NCBI RefSeq assembly: GCF_013201725.1
Contig: NZ_CP053835.1
Location: forward strand, 2,480,001 to 2,544,000
Source of the DNA: Arcobacter defluvii
GTDB lineage: Bacteria > Campylobacterota > Campylobacteria > Campylobacterales > Arcobacteraceae
Length of the DNA stretch: 64,000 nt
Direction: 5' to 3'
The notes below the pieces were generated by a model. The model was not told the DNA's origin, ran no database searches, and worked only from the letters and a program-made list of their open reading frames with translations. Numbering within the stretch: the first letter of the stretch is position 1; the number at the start of each line of letters is the position of its first letter. Shown here piece by piece: positions 1 to 10,012 of the stretch. A program made the translations under genes and the position numbers.

Positions 1-1494
<1,494 letters not shown>

Positions 1495-1701
1495 TATAGA
1501 GCTTTTGAAACTGACAAATTTTATAACTCTTCAATTACAAAATTATCACTCAAATTTTATAGACAAGCATTTGTTTTACCAAATTTCTTGTTTTTATATT
1601 TTTATTTAACATTTATTCTTATTTTTAATCTAAATAAACATAGATTTTTATAAGAGTCTCATATTCGGTTTATAAAGATTACTTTACAAACGTTTATAAT
1701 T

Positions 1702-1715
1702 ATTTTTAAAGATCA
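1702..1715 (-). promoter_or_regulatory. boxA-like antitermination site in the rRNA leader
   Basis: On the minus strand the leader reads TGATCTTTAAAAAT. This resembles the bacterial boxA element (TGCTCTTTAACA) that loads NusB/S10 for rRNA antitermination. It sits between the promoter at 1784-1812 and the 16S gene, the expected place. The match is imperfect. Confidence 0.5.
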
Positions 1716-1722
1716 TTCCCTC

Positions 1723-1763
1723 TCGATTGAAGCGTATCTCTTCTCACTTTTCGTTTGAAGCGT
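1723..1763 (-). repeat. Two copies of a 13-bp direct repeat in the rRNA leader
   Basis: TCGATTGAAGCGT at 1723-1735 and TCGTTTGAAGCGT at 1751-1763 (plus-strand reading) differ at one base and are 28 bp apart. Both lie just downstream of the rRNA promoter on the minus strand, within the transcribed leader. Their role is unknown; protein binding or leader folding are possible. Confidence 0.6.
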
Positions 1764-1783
1764 TCCAGTCAAATTGGACGGGA

Positions 1784-1812
1784 ATTATAATAGATTTTTA
1801 TTAGCTTGTCAA
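1784..1812 (-). promoter_or_regulatory. Consensus sigma-70 promoter of the rRNA operon
   Basis: On the minus strand there is a perfect -35 TTGACA (1807-1812), a 17-bp spacer and a perfect -10 TATAAT (1784-1789). A C/G-containing discriminator (TCCCGTCC) follows, of the kind associated with stringent control of stable RNA promoters. It points at the 16S gene with a leader of about 280 nt. It is the strongest promoter visible in the window. Confidence 0.9.
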
Positions 1813-1856
1813 TACCTTAACGCTGAAATGTAGCTTAAATTTTTAAATTTATCCTC

Positions 1857-1912
1857 TTTTTATCACTTTTACTTCTTTTTACTATCTTTTTATCGCTTTT
1901 TCTTGGGTTTTT
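1857..1912. promoter_or_regulatory. Phased A/T-tracts upstream of the rRNA promoter
   Basis: Runs of four or five T (A on the minus strand) begin at 1857, 1867, 1876, 1887, 1897 and 1908, a spacing of 9-11 bp. Tracts in helical phase give intrinsic DNA curvature. They lie about 45-100 bp upstream of the -35 box. This fits an UP-element or upstream activating curve, and is inferred from spacing only. Confidence 0.6.
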
Positions 1913-1947
1913 GTAAATTTATTGATGAAAAGTGATTTGGAAGTATT

Positions 1948-1974
1948 ATATAAAAGGTAAAAAACCTTTTATAT
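1948..1974 (-). terminator. Hairpin downstream of the cytochrome c gene
   Basis: An 11-bp perfect stem, ATATAAAAGGT (1948-1958) with ACCTTTTATAT (1964-1974), encloses a 5-nt loop, 23 bp past the stop of the cytochrome gene. No clean U-tract follows on the minus strand, so it may only protect the 3' end. It separates that gene from the rRNA upstream region. Confidence 0.5.
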
Positions 1975-1997
1975 TTACGTTTATTTTAATTTGTAGA

Positions 1998-2699
1998 TTA
2001 TAAATTAGATATAAATGTAGCTAATGCATCAATTTCTGCATCAGTTTTAGAATCAACTTGCCCTTTCATAATATTTTTCATAATTCCACCATAAGTTCCA
2101 TCTTTATACCCATGTAATGCATTTATTATTTTTTCTTTATCCCAGCCAGCAATAATTTGAGATTTACCTAAAGCTTCTTTTTCAGCTTTTTGACCATGGC
2201 ATGAAGCACATGCTTTAAATAATAATTCTCCTTTTGGACCATCATGAACTACTTCTTCATTAGATATTGCTGTTTCTGCATTTGATACAGATTCTTTAAT
2301 TTCATTTTTTGTATCTGTTATTACATTTTTTACATCATTAACTTTTTCATCAGTTATTGCTACAGTATTATTTAATGTCTCTTTTATCTCTGCTGTTCCA
2401 GCTGAAACAATATTTTTTGCAGTTTCAACAGCTTCTGTCGTAGTTTCATTCACTGTATTTGCACTATTTTCTATAACTTTATTAGTAGTTTCTACAACTG
2501 TATTTGAAACTTCATTTGCTGCTGTTGAAACTGTTTGTGCTACATCTTTAAGAGCTTCATTTACTACCTCTTTAGTTGGTGCTTCTTGTTTAGTAGTAAC
2601 TTCAGCTGTAGTAGTTTCTTGAGAAGTACTTTTTTTTTCTTCTCCACATCCTGCTAATAATAGCACAGTTACAGCTGAACCTAATAAAATTTTATTCAT
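1998..2699 (-). CDS. Monoheme c-type cytochrome lipoprotein
   Basis: I place the start at the ATG at 2697-2699 rather than the ATG 45 bp upstream. Only this start opens directly with a lipoprotein signal peptide (LLLAGC, lipid-bearing Cys18), and an AGGA lies just before it. The 233-residue protein has a Thr/Glu/Asn-rich spacer of low-complexity helical repeats (about 20-145). A small cytochrome c domain follows, with one CASCH heme site (Cys164, Cys167, His168) and a Met-rich segment near the C-terminus that could give the second heme ligand. It is likely anchored to a periplasm-facing membrane and carries single electrons. The redox partner is unknown. Confidence 0.85.
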   Translation of the reverse strand: MNKILLGSAVTVLLLAGCGEEKKSTSQETTTAEVTTKQEAPTKEVVNEALKDVAQTVSTAANEVSNTVVETTNKVIENSANTVNETTTEAVETAKNIVSAGTAEIKETLNNTVAITDEKVNDVKNVITDTKNEIKESVSNAETAISNEEVVHDGPKGELLFKACASCHGQKAEKEALGKSQIIAGWDKEKIINALHGYKDGTYGGIMKNIMKGQVDSKTDAEIDALATFISNL

Positions 2700-2783
2700 T
2701 TTAAAATCCTTATCAATATAATTTTCTTTAATCGTTAAAAACAACTTTTTTTATTATAACTAAACTTTTGTATAAAAATTGTG

Positions 2784-5012
2784 TTACAAACTTTCATATA
2801 AAAAAGTAAATTCTTTATCAAAATCAATTTTTACTATTCCACCTTTTTTAAGTTTTCCAAATAATATCTCATCGGTTAAAGGATTTTTTATCTTATCTGA
2901 AATAACTCTATTTAATGGTCTTGCGCCCATTGCTTTATCATAACCTAGTGTTGCTAACTCTTTTTTAGCTTTTGCACTAATTTCAATTTTAATTTTTTTA
3001 TCAACTAATTGTTTTTCTAAATCTTCTATAAATTTACCTGCAACTTTTGCAACGATATCCATACTTAATGAATCAAATGTCACAACTGCATCAAGTCTAT
3101 TTCTAAACTCTGGTGCAAAGAATTTATTTATTGCTTTATTCTCATTTAGTTTTTCATTTTTTGCAAATCCCATTACATTTGCTTCTGTTGCACCTAGATT
3201 TGATGTCATAATTAAAACTACATTTTGAAAATCTGCTTTATTTCCACTATTATCTGTAAGTTCAGCATTATCCATAACTTGAAGTAAAATAGACATCAAA
3301 TCAGGATGAGCTTTTTCAATCTCATCTAATAATAAAACCGTATGAGGATGTTTTCTAATAGCTTCTGTTAAAAGGCCACCTTGTTCAAATCCAACATAAC
3401 CAGCTGGTGCGCCAATAAGTCTTGAAACAGTATGAGCTTCCATATATTCACTCATATCAAATCTTTCAAAATGAATACCTAATTGAGTTGATAACTCTTT
3501 AGCAACTTCTGTTTTTCCAACTCCAGTTGGTCCACTAAATAAGAAACTTCCAATTGGTTTTTTATCAAGTCCAAGACCTGCTTTATTTCTTTTTATTGAT
3601 TGAACAATTGTTGTTATTGCTTTATCTTGACCAAAAACTCTTTTTTGCATATTTTTTTCTAAAGATTTTAAAAGAGTTAAATCTGATTTTGTAGCACTTC
3701 TTTCAGGTATATGTGCCATTTTTGCTATTGTTGTTTCTACATCTTTTGAAGTAATAGTTATATTAGTTTCAGATTTTGTTTTTAAACTTGTTGATAAACT
3801 AATTTTTTTAGAAGCTCCAACCTCATCAATAACATCAATAGCACAATCAGGTAAAAATCTATCTGTAATATATTTTTTACTAAGTTCAACTGCACTTGAA
3901 ATTGCACTTTTTGAATACTTAACTCCATGATACTCTTCATATTTTGATTTTAAACCTTCTAAAATTAAAATAGAATCTTCAATACTTGGTTCATCAACAT
4001 CTACTTTTGCAAATCTTCTACTAAGTGCTTTATCTTTTGCAAAATCATTTCTAAATTCACTAAAAGTTGTTGCACCAATACATCTTAATTTTCCATTTGC
4101 AAGCATTGGTTTTAAAATATTTGAAGCATCCATAGCACTTCCACCAACACTTCCAGCTCCTACAATTGTATGAATTTCATCTATAAATAAAATTGCATTT
4201 TTTATTTTAGATACTTCTTTTAAAAGAGTTTTTAATTTTTTCTCAAAATCTCCTCTATATTTAGTTCCAGCTAACATTGAACCCATATCTAAAGAAAATA
4301 CTTTTGATTTTAATAAAAACTCTGGAACTTTCTCTTGAGCAATTTGCAAAGCTAATCCTTCTGCAATTGCAGTTTTTCCAACTCCAGGTTCTCCAACTAA
4401 AATAGGATTATTTTTCTTTCTTCTACTTAAAATCTCAATTACTCTTGAAACTTCTTTTTCTCTTCCAATAACTGGGTCTATTTCACCTTTTTTTGCTAAG
4501 GCAACAAGTTCAGTAGAATTTTTATCTAAAACTTTATTATCATTATCTGTACTATTTTCTGAACTCTCTTCTTCATCATCATTATCTTTATGTGAAATTT
4601 CTTCTAGAATATCAACTCTTTGTATTCCTAATTTTTTCAATAAATATGTTGCATAAGAGTTTTCATCTTTTAAAATTGCAACAAACATATCTTCAACATT
4701 TGCATTTGTTTTTCCACTACTTTGTGTATGTGAAACCATATATTCAATAGTTGAAGCTAAAGACAATGTTTCCATTGGTTCTTCGTTTATATTTTGTTCA
4801 GTTGGAAATCTAGGTGTATTTTCATCAATATATTTTTTTAATTCATCAAAAAGTTTTGATGTATCTACACCTAAATCAATAAAAAGATTTTCTATTGTTT
4901 GGTCATGTATTAACATCAAAAAAACGTGTTCAACTGTTAAATATTCATGTTTACTACTTTTTGCATAACCTACAGCTTGTGCAAAAATATTTCTTAATTC
5001 TTTACTTATCAT
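2784..5012 (-). CDS. clpA: ATP-dependent Clp protease ATP-binding subunit ClpA
   Basis: This is the AAA+ unfoldase that feeds substrates, including N-degron proteins brought by ClpS, into ClpP. The 742-residue length is normal for ClpA. It has an N-terminal Clp-N repeat domain (1-140) and an acidic linker (142-160). The first AAA module has Walker A GEPGVGKT (207-214) and Walker B LFIDEI (275-280); the second has GPTGVGKT (494-501) and LLLDEIE (560-566). There is no ClpB-type middle coiled coil. The ClpP-docking loop may be the MGF at 614-616 where E. coli has IGL. It starts 3 bp after clpS, so the two are co-transcribed. clpP is not in the window. Confidence 0.96.
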   Translation of the reverse strand: MISKELRNIFAQAVGYAKSSKHEYLTVEHVFLMLIHDQTIENLFIDLGVDTSKLFDELKKYIDENTPRFPTEQNINEEPMETLSLASTIEYMVSHTQSSGKTNANVEDMFVAILKDENSYATYLLKKLGIQRVDILEEISHKDNDDEEESSENSTDNDNKVLDKNSTELVALAKKGEIDPVIGREKEVSRVIEILSRRKKNNPILVGEPGVGKTAIAEGLALQIAQEKVPEFLLKSKVFSLDMGSMLAGTKYRGDFEKKLKTLLKEVSKIKNAILFIDEIHTIVGAGSVGGSAMDASNILKPMLANGKLRCIGATTFSEFRNDFAKDKALSRRFAKVDVDEPSIEDSILILEGLKSKYEEYHGVKYSKSAISSAVELSKKYITDRFLPDCAIDVIDEVGASKKISLSTSLKTKSETNITITSKDVETTIAKMAHIPERSATKSDLTLLKSLEKNMQKRVFGQDKAITTIVQSIKRNKAGLGLDKKPIGSFLFSGPTGVGKTEVAKELSTQLGIHFERFDMSEYMEAHTVSRLIGAPAGYVGFEQGGLLTEAIRKHPHTVLLLDEIEKAHPDLMSILLQVMDNAELTDNSGNKADFQNVVLIMTSNLGATEANVMGFAKNEKLNENKAINKFFAPEFRNRLDAVVTFDSLSMDIVAKVAGKFIEDLEKQLVDKKIKIEISAKAKKELATLGYDKAMGARPLNRVISDKIKNPLTDEILFGKLKKGGIVKIDFDKEFTFLYESL

Positions 5013-5015
5013 TTT

Positions 5016-5315
5016 TTATTCTTCTTCCATAATAGCTTTTAAAGGAAAGCCTTTTTCTCTAGCCATTGTTTTTACTTGTGCAACTTTTGTTGATGCTATT
5101 TCATGAGTATAAGTTCCACATAACTCTTTCCCATTATTGTGAATATTCAACATTATTGTTGAAGCTTCATCTACACTTTTTCTAAATACTTTTACTAATA
5201 CATCAATTACAAAATCCATTGTAGAAAAATCATCATTTAAAAGATACACATTATATTTTTTTGGCTCTTGTAAATCTAAATCATCATTTAATTCTATTTC
5301 TATTTCATTACTCAC
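5016..5315 (-). CDS. clpS: ATP-dependent Clp protease adaptor ClpS
   Basis: A 99-residue adaptor that binds proteins with destabilising N-terminal residues and passes them to ClpA. The family core is clear: YNVYLLNDDFSTMDFV near 22-37 and a C-terminal half including THEIAS. Start is GTG (5313-5315) with AAGG six bases upstream. It lies immediately before clpA in the same transcript. A minus-strand extended -10 (TGTTATAAT, 5365-5373) lies in the divergent gap with bioD. Confidence 0.95.
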   Translation of the reverse strand: MSNEIEIELNDDLDLQEPKKYNVYLLNDDFSTMDFVIDVLVKVFRKSVDEASTIMLNIHNNGKELCGTYTHEIASTKVAQVKTMAREKGFPLKAIMEEE

Positions 5316-5387
5316 ATCAAACCTTTATTTTGATAAAATTTCTTTTTTATTAAAAAAACGAACTATTATAACAAAAAAGAGAGAATA

Positions 5388-6023
5388 ATGAAAAAAGATG
5401 TTAATTATTATTTAAACAAATCTATATTTATAAGTGCTACAAATACTGATGTAGGTAAAACTTATGCCTGTGAAAAATTTTTAAGATTTTTTGCAAATGC
5501 TGGTTTAAAAGTTGGTTATTTTAAACCCTGTGAAACAGGAGTAATTGATAAACCACTTGATGGTTCAAAAATGTTTGAACTAACAAAAGAGTTAAATAAT
5601 GATTTTAAAAATGTTACTTTAAATGATGTTGTTCCATATCAATTCAGACTTCCTGCTGCTCCTTATGTAGCTTCAAAAGATACAATTATTGATATAGAAC
5701 TTTTAAAAGATAAAAAAAAGTATTTACAATCTTTTTGTGATGTGTTAATAATTGAAGGAGCTGGTGGACTTATGGTTCCAGTAAAAGAAAATATATTTAT
5801 GATAGATTTAATAAATATATTTCAAAGTGAGGCTTTTTTGATTACTCCTTCAAAATTAGGTTCTATAAATGACACCCTACTTTCAATTGAAGCTTTAAAA
5901 AATAGAAATATTGATTTTGAATTTTTTATAAATTTATTTCAAGATATTGATACATTTGATGAAGTTTCAAAACCATTTTTACTTGACTATTTTGGAGAGT
6001 TAAATTTTTTACAAAATCTGTAA
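5388..6023 (+). CDS. bioD: Dethiobiotin synthetase
   Basis: It catalyses ATP- and CO2-dependent ring closure of 7,8-diaminopelargonic acid to dethiobiotin in biotin synthesis. The 211-residue protein shows the family P-loop ATNTDVGKT (17-25) and, mid-protein, the EGAGGLMVPV motif of the substrate and ATP site. It is alone here, divergent from clpS and with no other bio gene nearby. It ends in a strong terminator hairpin. Confidence 0.93.
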   Translation: MKKDVNYYLNKSIFISATNTDVGKTYACEKFLRFFANAGLKVGYFKPCETGVIDKPLDGSKMFELTKELNNDFKNVTLNDVVPYQFRLPAAPYVASKDTIIDIELLKDKKKYLQSFCDVLIIEGAGGLMVPVKENIFMIDLINIFQSEAFLITPSKLGSINDTLLSIEALKNRNIDFEFFINLFQDIDTFDEVSKPFLLDYFGELNFLQNL

Positions 6024-6030
6024 AAAATAA

Positions 6031-6060
6031 AAAAATTGGAAAAATTTTCCAATTTTTTTT
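6031..6060 (+). terminator. Rho-independent terminator after bioD
   Basis: A near-perfect A/T-rich hairpin with arms around AAATTGGAAAA and TTTTCCAATTT is centred at 6044/6045. It runs directly into a T tract (6053-6062), eight bases past the bioD stop. Confidence 0.85.
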
Positions 6061-6062
6061 TA

Positions 6063-6330
6063 ATTTACGATTTTTTTACTCTTAATTTTTACTAGCTTTT
6101 TATCAAAATTTGACATTTTTTATACATAAGTTTAAGTTTTCTTTCCCTTATTATAGGCTTTAGAAGCCATTTTTAAATTCTAAACTTAAATTTATTTACT
6201 ATTTCAAAAGACATAAAAACAATTCATTTTAAATGGTGTATAACTTTCCCGTTGGTTTTATGTATAATAATATTTTTACAAACATGAAACAAAATAGTAT
6301 AAAAATCAAATAATGAAAGGTAGATAAAAA
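6063..6330 (+). promoter_or_regulatory. Upstream region of the CoA-lyase operon with nested inverted repeats and a -10 box
   Basis: No gene is seen in this stretch. A 9-bp perfect inverted repeat (TTTAAGTTT 6131-6139 and AAACTTAAA 6182-6190) encloses a small hairpin (GGCTT-TAG-AAGCC, 6156-6168). Downstream, TGTATAAT at 6261-6268 is a plausible -10 box about 65 bp before the first gene. No good -35 is visible, so the promoter may need an activator. The inverted repeat upstream of it is a candidate operator. These are readings by eye. Confidence 0.4.
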
Positions 6331-7461
6331 ATGACTTCTGCAATAGATTTATCTAAATTAACAGCAAATGATGATTTAACACCAATTTTAGGTGGATATT
6401 GGCCTGGTATTCAAATTTATTACCCACCAATAAAATTTAATCCATTAGATGGAACATATGAAAGTATGGAACAAGCAAAATTAAGATTACAAAAACATGC
6501 TTATAAAACAAAAGCTCATACAGTTTTATTTGACTTAGAAGATGGATGTAGACAAAAAGCTATGAGTAGAGAATTATTAATTCAAGAATTACCAAAATTT
6601 CCTGAAAGAAACTTTCAAATAGCTGTAAGAATAAATCCTTTTAGAACTGAAGAGTATGAAGAAGATTTAAAAATGTTAAAACAAATTCATAAATATATCG
6701 ACGTTATTGTTTTAGCAAAAGCAGGAGAAGTTTATGGAAGTGCTGAAATCAGAGATTTATCTTCTTGGTTAATTTCTATTGGAAGTAATTTAACAATTCA
6801 ACCAATTGTTGAACATCCAAAGTCATTACAAATTGCTGATAGATTAATGGATCATTCTACTGTTAAACATATCGTATTTGGTATTCACGATTTTTCAAAA
6901 GCAATGGCTTATAAAATCACACCAAAAGGATGGATTGATGAATTAGAAACTTTCTTTAATATGCTTACAATGGAAGCAAGAATTAAAGGTAAAGGAGTTA
7001 TTGGTGGAGTTGAAGTTATGCTTACACCACATTCATTACCTGATAATTGTGTTGAGAAAAAAGATATTAGAAGATGGTTAGATTTACATGGTGATGAGGC
7101 TTCAAGACATGTTTATTCTCATGCTATTAGAGAAAATGCAATGGGATTAACAGGTAAACAAGTTATTACTCCAAACCATATCAATGTTTGTAAAGTTGCA
7201 TTTACTCCAAGTCCAAATGAAATTGCAAAAGATGTATCTATCTTAAAAGCTGCAATTGAAGCAGATGCACTTTTAAGTGGTGCTATTAGATATGAAGGTG
7301 AAATGTTAGATCCACCAATGTTTGGGAAATCTTTACAAAACATCTTAAGAGCTTATGCGTTAAGAAGTTTATCAAAAGAAGATGAATTATTTGCATTATC
7401 TGTATTAAACAAAATGCCAATTCATACATTTAAAGAAAACTGGCCATACGGTCAACTGTAA
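6331..7461 (+). CDS. CitE/HpcH-family CoA-ester lyase (malyl-CoA/methylmalyl-CoA/citramalyl-CoA lyase type)
   Basis: A 376-residue TIM-barrel protein of the CitE-like family, which cleaves or forms C-C bonds in beta-hydroxyacyl-CoA esters. The active-site set is present: FDLED (67-71), CoA/carboxylate-binding Arg100 in VRIN, and the expected Mg ligands Glu161 (IVEHP) and Asp187 (GIHDF). First gene of a four-gene operon; the next starts 22 bp on with a good AAGGAG. It is longer than classical CitE (about 290), as expected for malyl-CoA-type lyases. No citrate lyase alpha, gamma or assembly genes are nearby, so citrate lyase is unlikely. The exact substrate is inferred from the neighbours. Confidence 0.8.
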   Translation: MTSAIDLSKLTANDDLTPILGGYWPGIQIYYPPIKFNPLDGTYESMEQAKLRLQKHAYKTKAHTVLFDLEDGCRQKAMSRELLIQELPKFPERNFQIAVRINPFRTEEYEEDLKMLKQIHKYIDVIVLAKAGEVYGSAEIRDLSSWLISIGSNLTIQPIVEHPKSLQIADRLMDHSTVKHIVFGIHDFSKAMAYKITPKGWIDELETFFNMLTMEARIKGKGVIGGVEVMLTPHSLPDNCVEKKDIRRWLDLHGDEASRHVYSHAIRENAMGLTGKQVITPNHINVCKVAFTPSPNEIAKDVSILKAAIEADALLSGAIRYEGEMLDPPMFGKSLQNILRAYALRSLSKEDELFALSVLNKMPIHTFKENWPYGQL

Positions 7462-7482
7462 TTTCGTAAGGAGATTTATATT

Positions 7483-10002
7483 ATGAGTAATACAATTAAA
7501 ATAGAAGTACCAGAATTTTTAAATATTGGGGTAGCTTGTACATCAGCACATATTGGAACAGCAAAAGAAAACAATATTGCGATGATTATTGAAGATGATA
7601 AACTAGGAACTGATGAGATAACTTATAAAGAGTTAGCAAAAAAATCTGACCAAGTTTGTAATTTCTTTACAGGAATTGGACTAGAGCCAAGAGATAGAGT
7701 ATTAGTTTGTTTAAAAAACTCTTTAGCATACCCTATTTCATTTTTTGGAACTATGAAAGCTGGAATTATTGCAGTTCCAACTTCAACACTTTTAAGTGGT
7801 AGTGAAGTTAAATATCTTGCTGAAGATTCTCAAGCAAGAGCGATTGTATTAAGTGCTACTATGTATGAAAACTTAGTTCCATATTTAGAAAATTTAGATA
7901 ATTTAAAAACTATAGTTGTTGCAGGAATTGATAGTGTTGAAAATCTTAAAAAACCAAAAGATATTAATGTTTATTCATTAAATGAAATTTTCAAAAATAC
8001 AGATGCAACACCAAATCATTATAATTCAAAATCAGGTGAACCTGCGTATTTAGTATATACATCAGGAACAACTGGTTATCCAAAAGGTGTTTTACATTCA
8101 CATAGATCACTAATTGGAAGAAAACCAGCAACTGATTATTGGTTTGATTTTAAAGAAAATGACAGAATCATGCACTCTGGTAAATTTAACTGGACTTATG
8201 TTTTAGGATCAGCGCTTATGGATCCATTATTTAATGGTCATACAGTTATTGCATATGAAGGTGCAAATGATGCTTCAACTTGGATTAATTTAATTAAAAA
8301 ACACCAATGTACAATTTTTATTGGAGTTCCAACAATTTATAGACAAATTATTCAAAAAACAGATTTTACACTTGATGATTGTCCATCATTAAGATATTGT
8401 ATGTCTGCGGGTGAGCATTTATCAGATGAAATGTTAGGATTATGGAGAGAAAGATTTAAACAAGATATTTATGAAGCAATTGGAATGTCTGAGTGTTCTT
8501 ACTATATTTCTCACTCTAAATATAATCCAATTAGACCAGGAAGTGCAGGTTTCCCTCAACCAGGACATATCGTAAAACTTTTAGACCCTGAAACTTTAGA
8601 AGAAGTTGGAGTTGAAGAAGAAGGTATGATTTGTATTGGTGAAGATGATCCAGGATTATTCTTAGAATATTGGCAATTAGAAGAAGAGACTGCAAAATCA
8701 AGACATGATGGATATTTCTTTACAGGAGATTATGCGAGAAAAGATAAAGATGGATATATCTGGTTTATCGGTAGAAAAGATGATATTATCAATACATTTG
8801 GATTTAGAGTATCTCCACATGAAATCGAAAGAGTTGTAAAAACTCATGATGCAGTTGCAGATTGTGTTGCATTTGGACTTGATATTGGAAAAGATAAAAC
8901 AATAGTTGCAATTGCTGTTATTGGGCATGAAGAATTATCAGCTGAAAAACAAGCAGAAATTTTAGCATTTGCTCAAGCAAATCTTGCAAAATATAAAGCT
9001 CCAAAAGAGATTTTTGCAATGCTTGATTATCCAAGAACAAAAAATGGAAAAGTTTTAAGAAAACAACTTGTAAAACAATTACATGAACAATATCATGCAA
9101 TTGAAACAGGAACAAAAGTTGTTGAATACAAAGCTAGACGTTCTATGTTATTTGTTCCAGCTTACAACAAACACAATGTTGAAAAAGCAAAAACAGTTTT
9201 AGCAGATAGTGTAATTTTTGATTTAGAAGCAATTTTACAAGAACAAAGAGAACCAGCTAGACAAACAATAAGAGAAGTTTATAAAGAAAGTGGTGCAAAA
9301 TTTGGTGAAAGTGAAAGAATTTTAAGAATAAATAATCTTGGAAGTGAAGATGCAACAAAAGATTTAGCATTAGCAAAAGAGATTGAACTTGATGCGTTAT
9401 TATTTTCAAAAATTCAATCTAAAGAGGATGTTTTAGAAGCAGTAAGATTAATTGAAGAAGTAAACCCTAATTTATCTTTAATGATTATGATTGAAACTCC
9501 TTTAGCTGTTTTAAATATACATGAAATTTGTGCAGCAAGCCCTAAAGTTGAAGTTGTTGTTGTTGGTTCAAACAAACTTGCAAATAGACTTCAAATTGAT
9601 ATTAAAAAAGGTTCAAAAGCGATGTTTAATTACTTATCGCAAATTGCACTTGCATCAAAAGCATATGGAAAAACTGTAATTGATGGACCACACTTTGACG
9701 TACATGATGAGTTTGCTTGTGAAGATTCAACAAAAGATGCATTTAATCTAGGATTTGATGGTAAATCACTTATTCATCCAGTTCAAATTGAATATATCAA
9801 TGATATTTTCACTCCAAAACAATCTGAAGTTGAAGATTATGAAGCAATGATTTTAAAATATGAAGAAGCAGCTAAAGAAGGTAAAGAAGTAATTTTACAT
9901 AATGATAAATTAGTTGATTCTTCAAAAATCAAATGGGCTAAAAAAATGATAACATTGTATGAAACATACAAATCATTAGGTCAAAATTTATTTGGTAAAT
10001 AA
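7483..10002 (+). CDS. AMP-forming acyl-CoA ligase fused to a degenerate CitE-like domain
   Basis: This 839-residue protein joins two enzymes. Residues 1-540 form an ANL-superfamily CoA ligase resembling benzoate-CoA ligases, with the AMP-binding loop YTSGTTGYPKG (192-202) and C-terminal catalytic Lys523 (NGK). Residues 552-815 form a CitE-like barrel starting RRSMLFVPA and ending with a GFDGKSLIHPVQI motif. The CitE part keeps Arg615 and Glu671, but the Mg-binding Asp of the usual G-x-x-D-L motif is Lys698 (GSNKL) and DLED reads DLEA (580-583). The lyase half may therefore be inactive or altered. The context suggests the ligase activates a C4/C5 dicarboxylate such as mesaconate, but benzoate-like acids cannot be excluded. 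Confidence 0.82.
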   Translation: MSNTIKIEVPEFLNIGVACTSAHIGTAKENNIAMIIEDDKLGTDEITYKELAKKSDQVCNFFTGIGLEPRDRVLVCLKNSLAYPISFFGTMKAGIIAVPTSTLLSGSEVKYLAEDSQARAIVLSATMYENLVPYLENLDNLKTIVVAGIDSVENLKKPKDINVYSLNEIFKNTDATPNHYNSKSGEPAYLVYTSGTTGYPKGVLHSHRSLIGRKPATDYWFDFKENDRIMHSGKFNWTYVLGSALMDPLFNGHTVIAYEGANDASTWINLIKKHQCTIFIGVPTIYRQIIQKTDFTLDDCPSLRYCMSAGEHLSDEMLGLWRERFKQDIYEAIGMSECSYYISHSKYNPIRPGSAGFPQPGHIVKLLDPETLEEVGVEEEGMICIGEDDPGLFLEYWQLEEETAKSRHDGYFFTGDYARKDKDGYIWFIGRKDDIINTFGFRVSPHEIERVVKTHDAVADCVAFGLDIGKDKTIVAIAVIGHEELSAEKQAEILAFAQANLAKYKAPKEIFAMLDYPRTKNGKVLRKQLVKQLHEQYHAIETGTKVVEYKARRSMLFVPAYNKHNVEKAKTVLADSVIFDLEAILQEQREPARQTIREVYKESGAKFGESERILRINNLGSEDATKDLALAKEIELDALLFSKIQSKEDVLEAVRLIEEVNPNLSLMIMIETPLAVLNIHEICAASPKVEVVVVGSNKLANRLQIDIKKGSKAMFNYLSQIALASKAYGKTVIDGPHFDVHDEFACEDSTKDAFNLGFDGKSLIHPVQIEYINDIFTPKQSEVEDYEAMILKYEEAAKEGKEVILHNDKLVDSSKIKWAKKMITLYETYKSLGQNLFGK

Positions 10003-10006
10003 GGAG
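10001..10006 (+). promoter_or_regulatory. Ribosome binding site fixing a TTG start
   Basis: AAGGAG lies six bases before the TTG at 10013-10015. It overlaps the stop codon of the preceding ligase fusion gene, so translation of the hydratase is probably coupled. The in-frame TTG at 9992 lies upstream of this site and has no comparable site. Confidence 0.7.
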
Positions 10007-10012
10007 TTTAAT

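Noticed and set aside
2700-2744. Upstream ATG as start of the cytochrome gene
   Set aside because: It would put 15 residues before the lipoprotein signal; the ATG at 2699 has its own AGGA and gives a standard signal peptide.
8698-9115. Minus-strand frames inside the CoA ligase gene
   Set aside because: Low-complexity shadows of a strong plus-strand gene.
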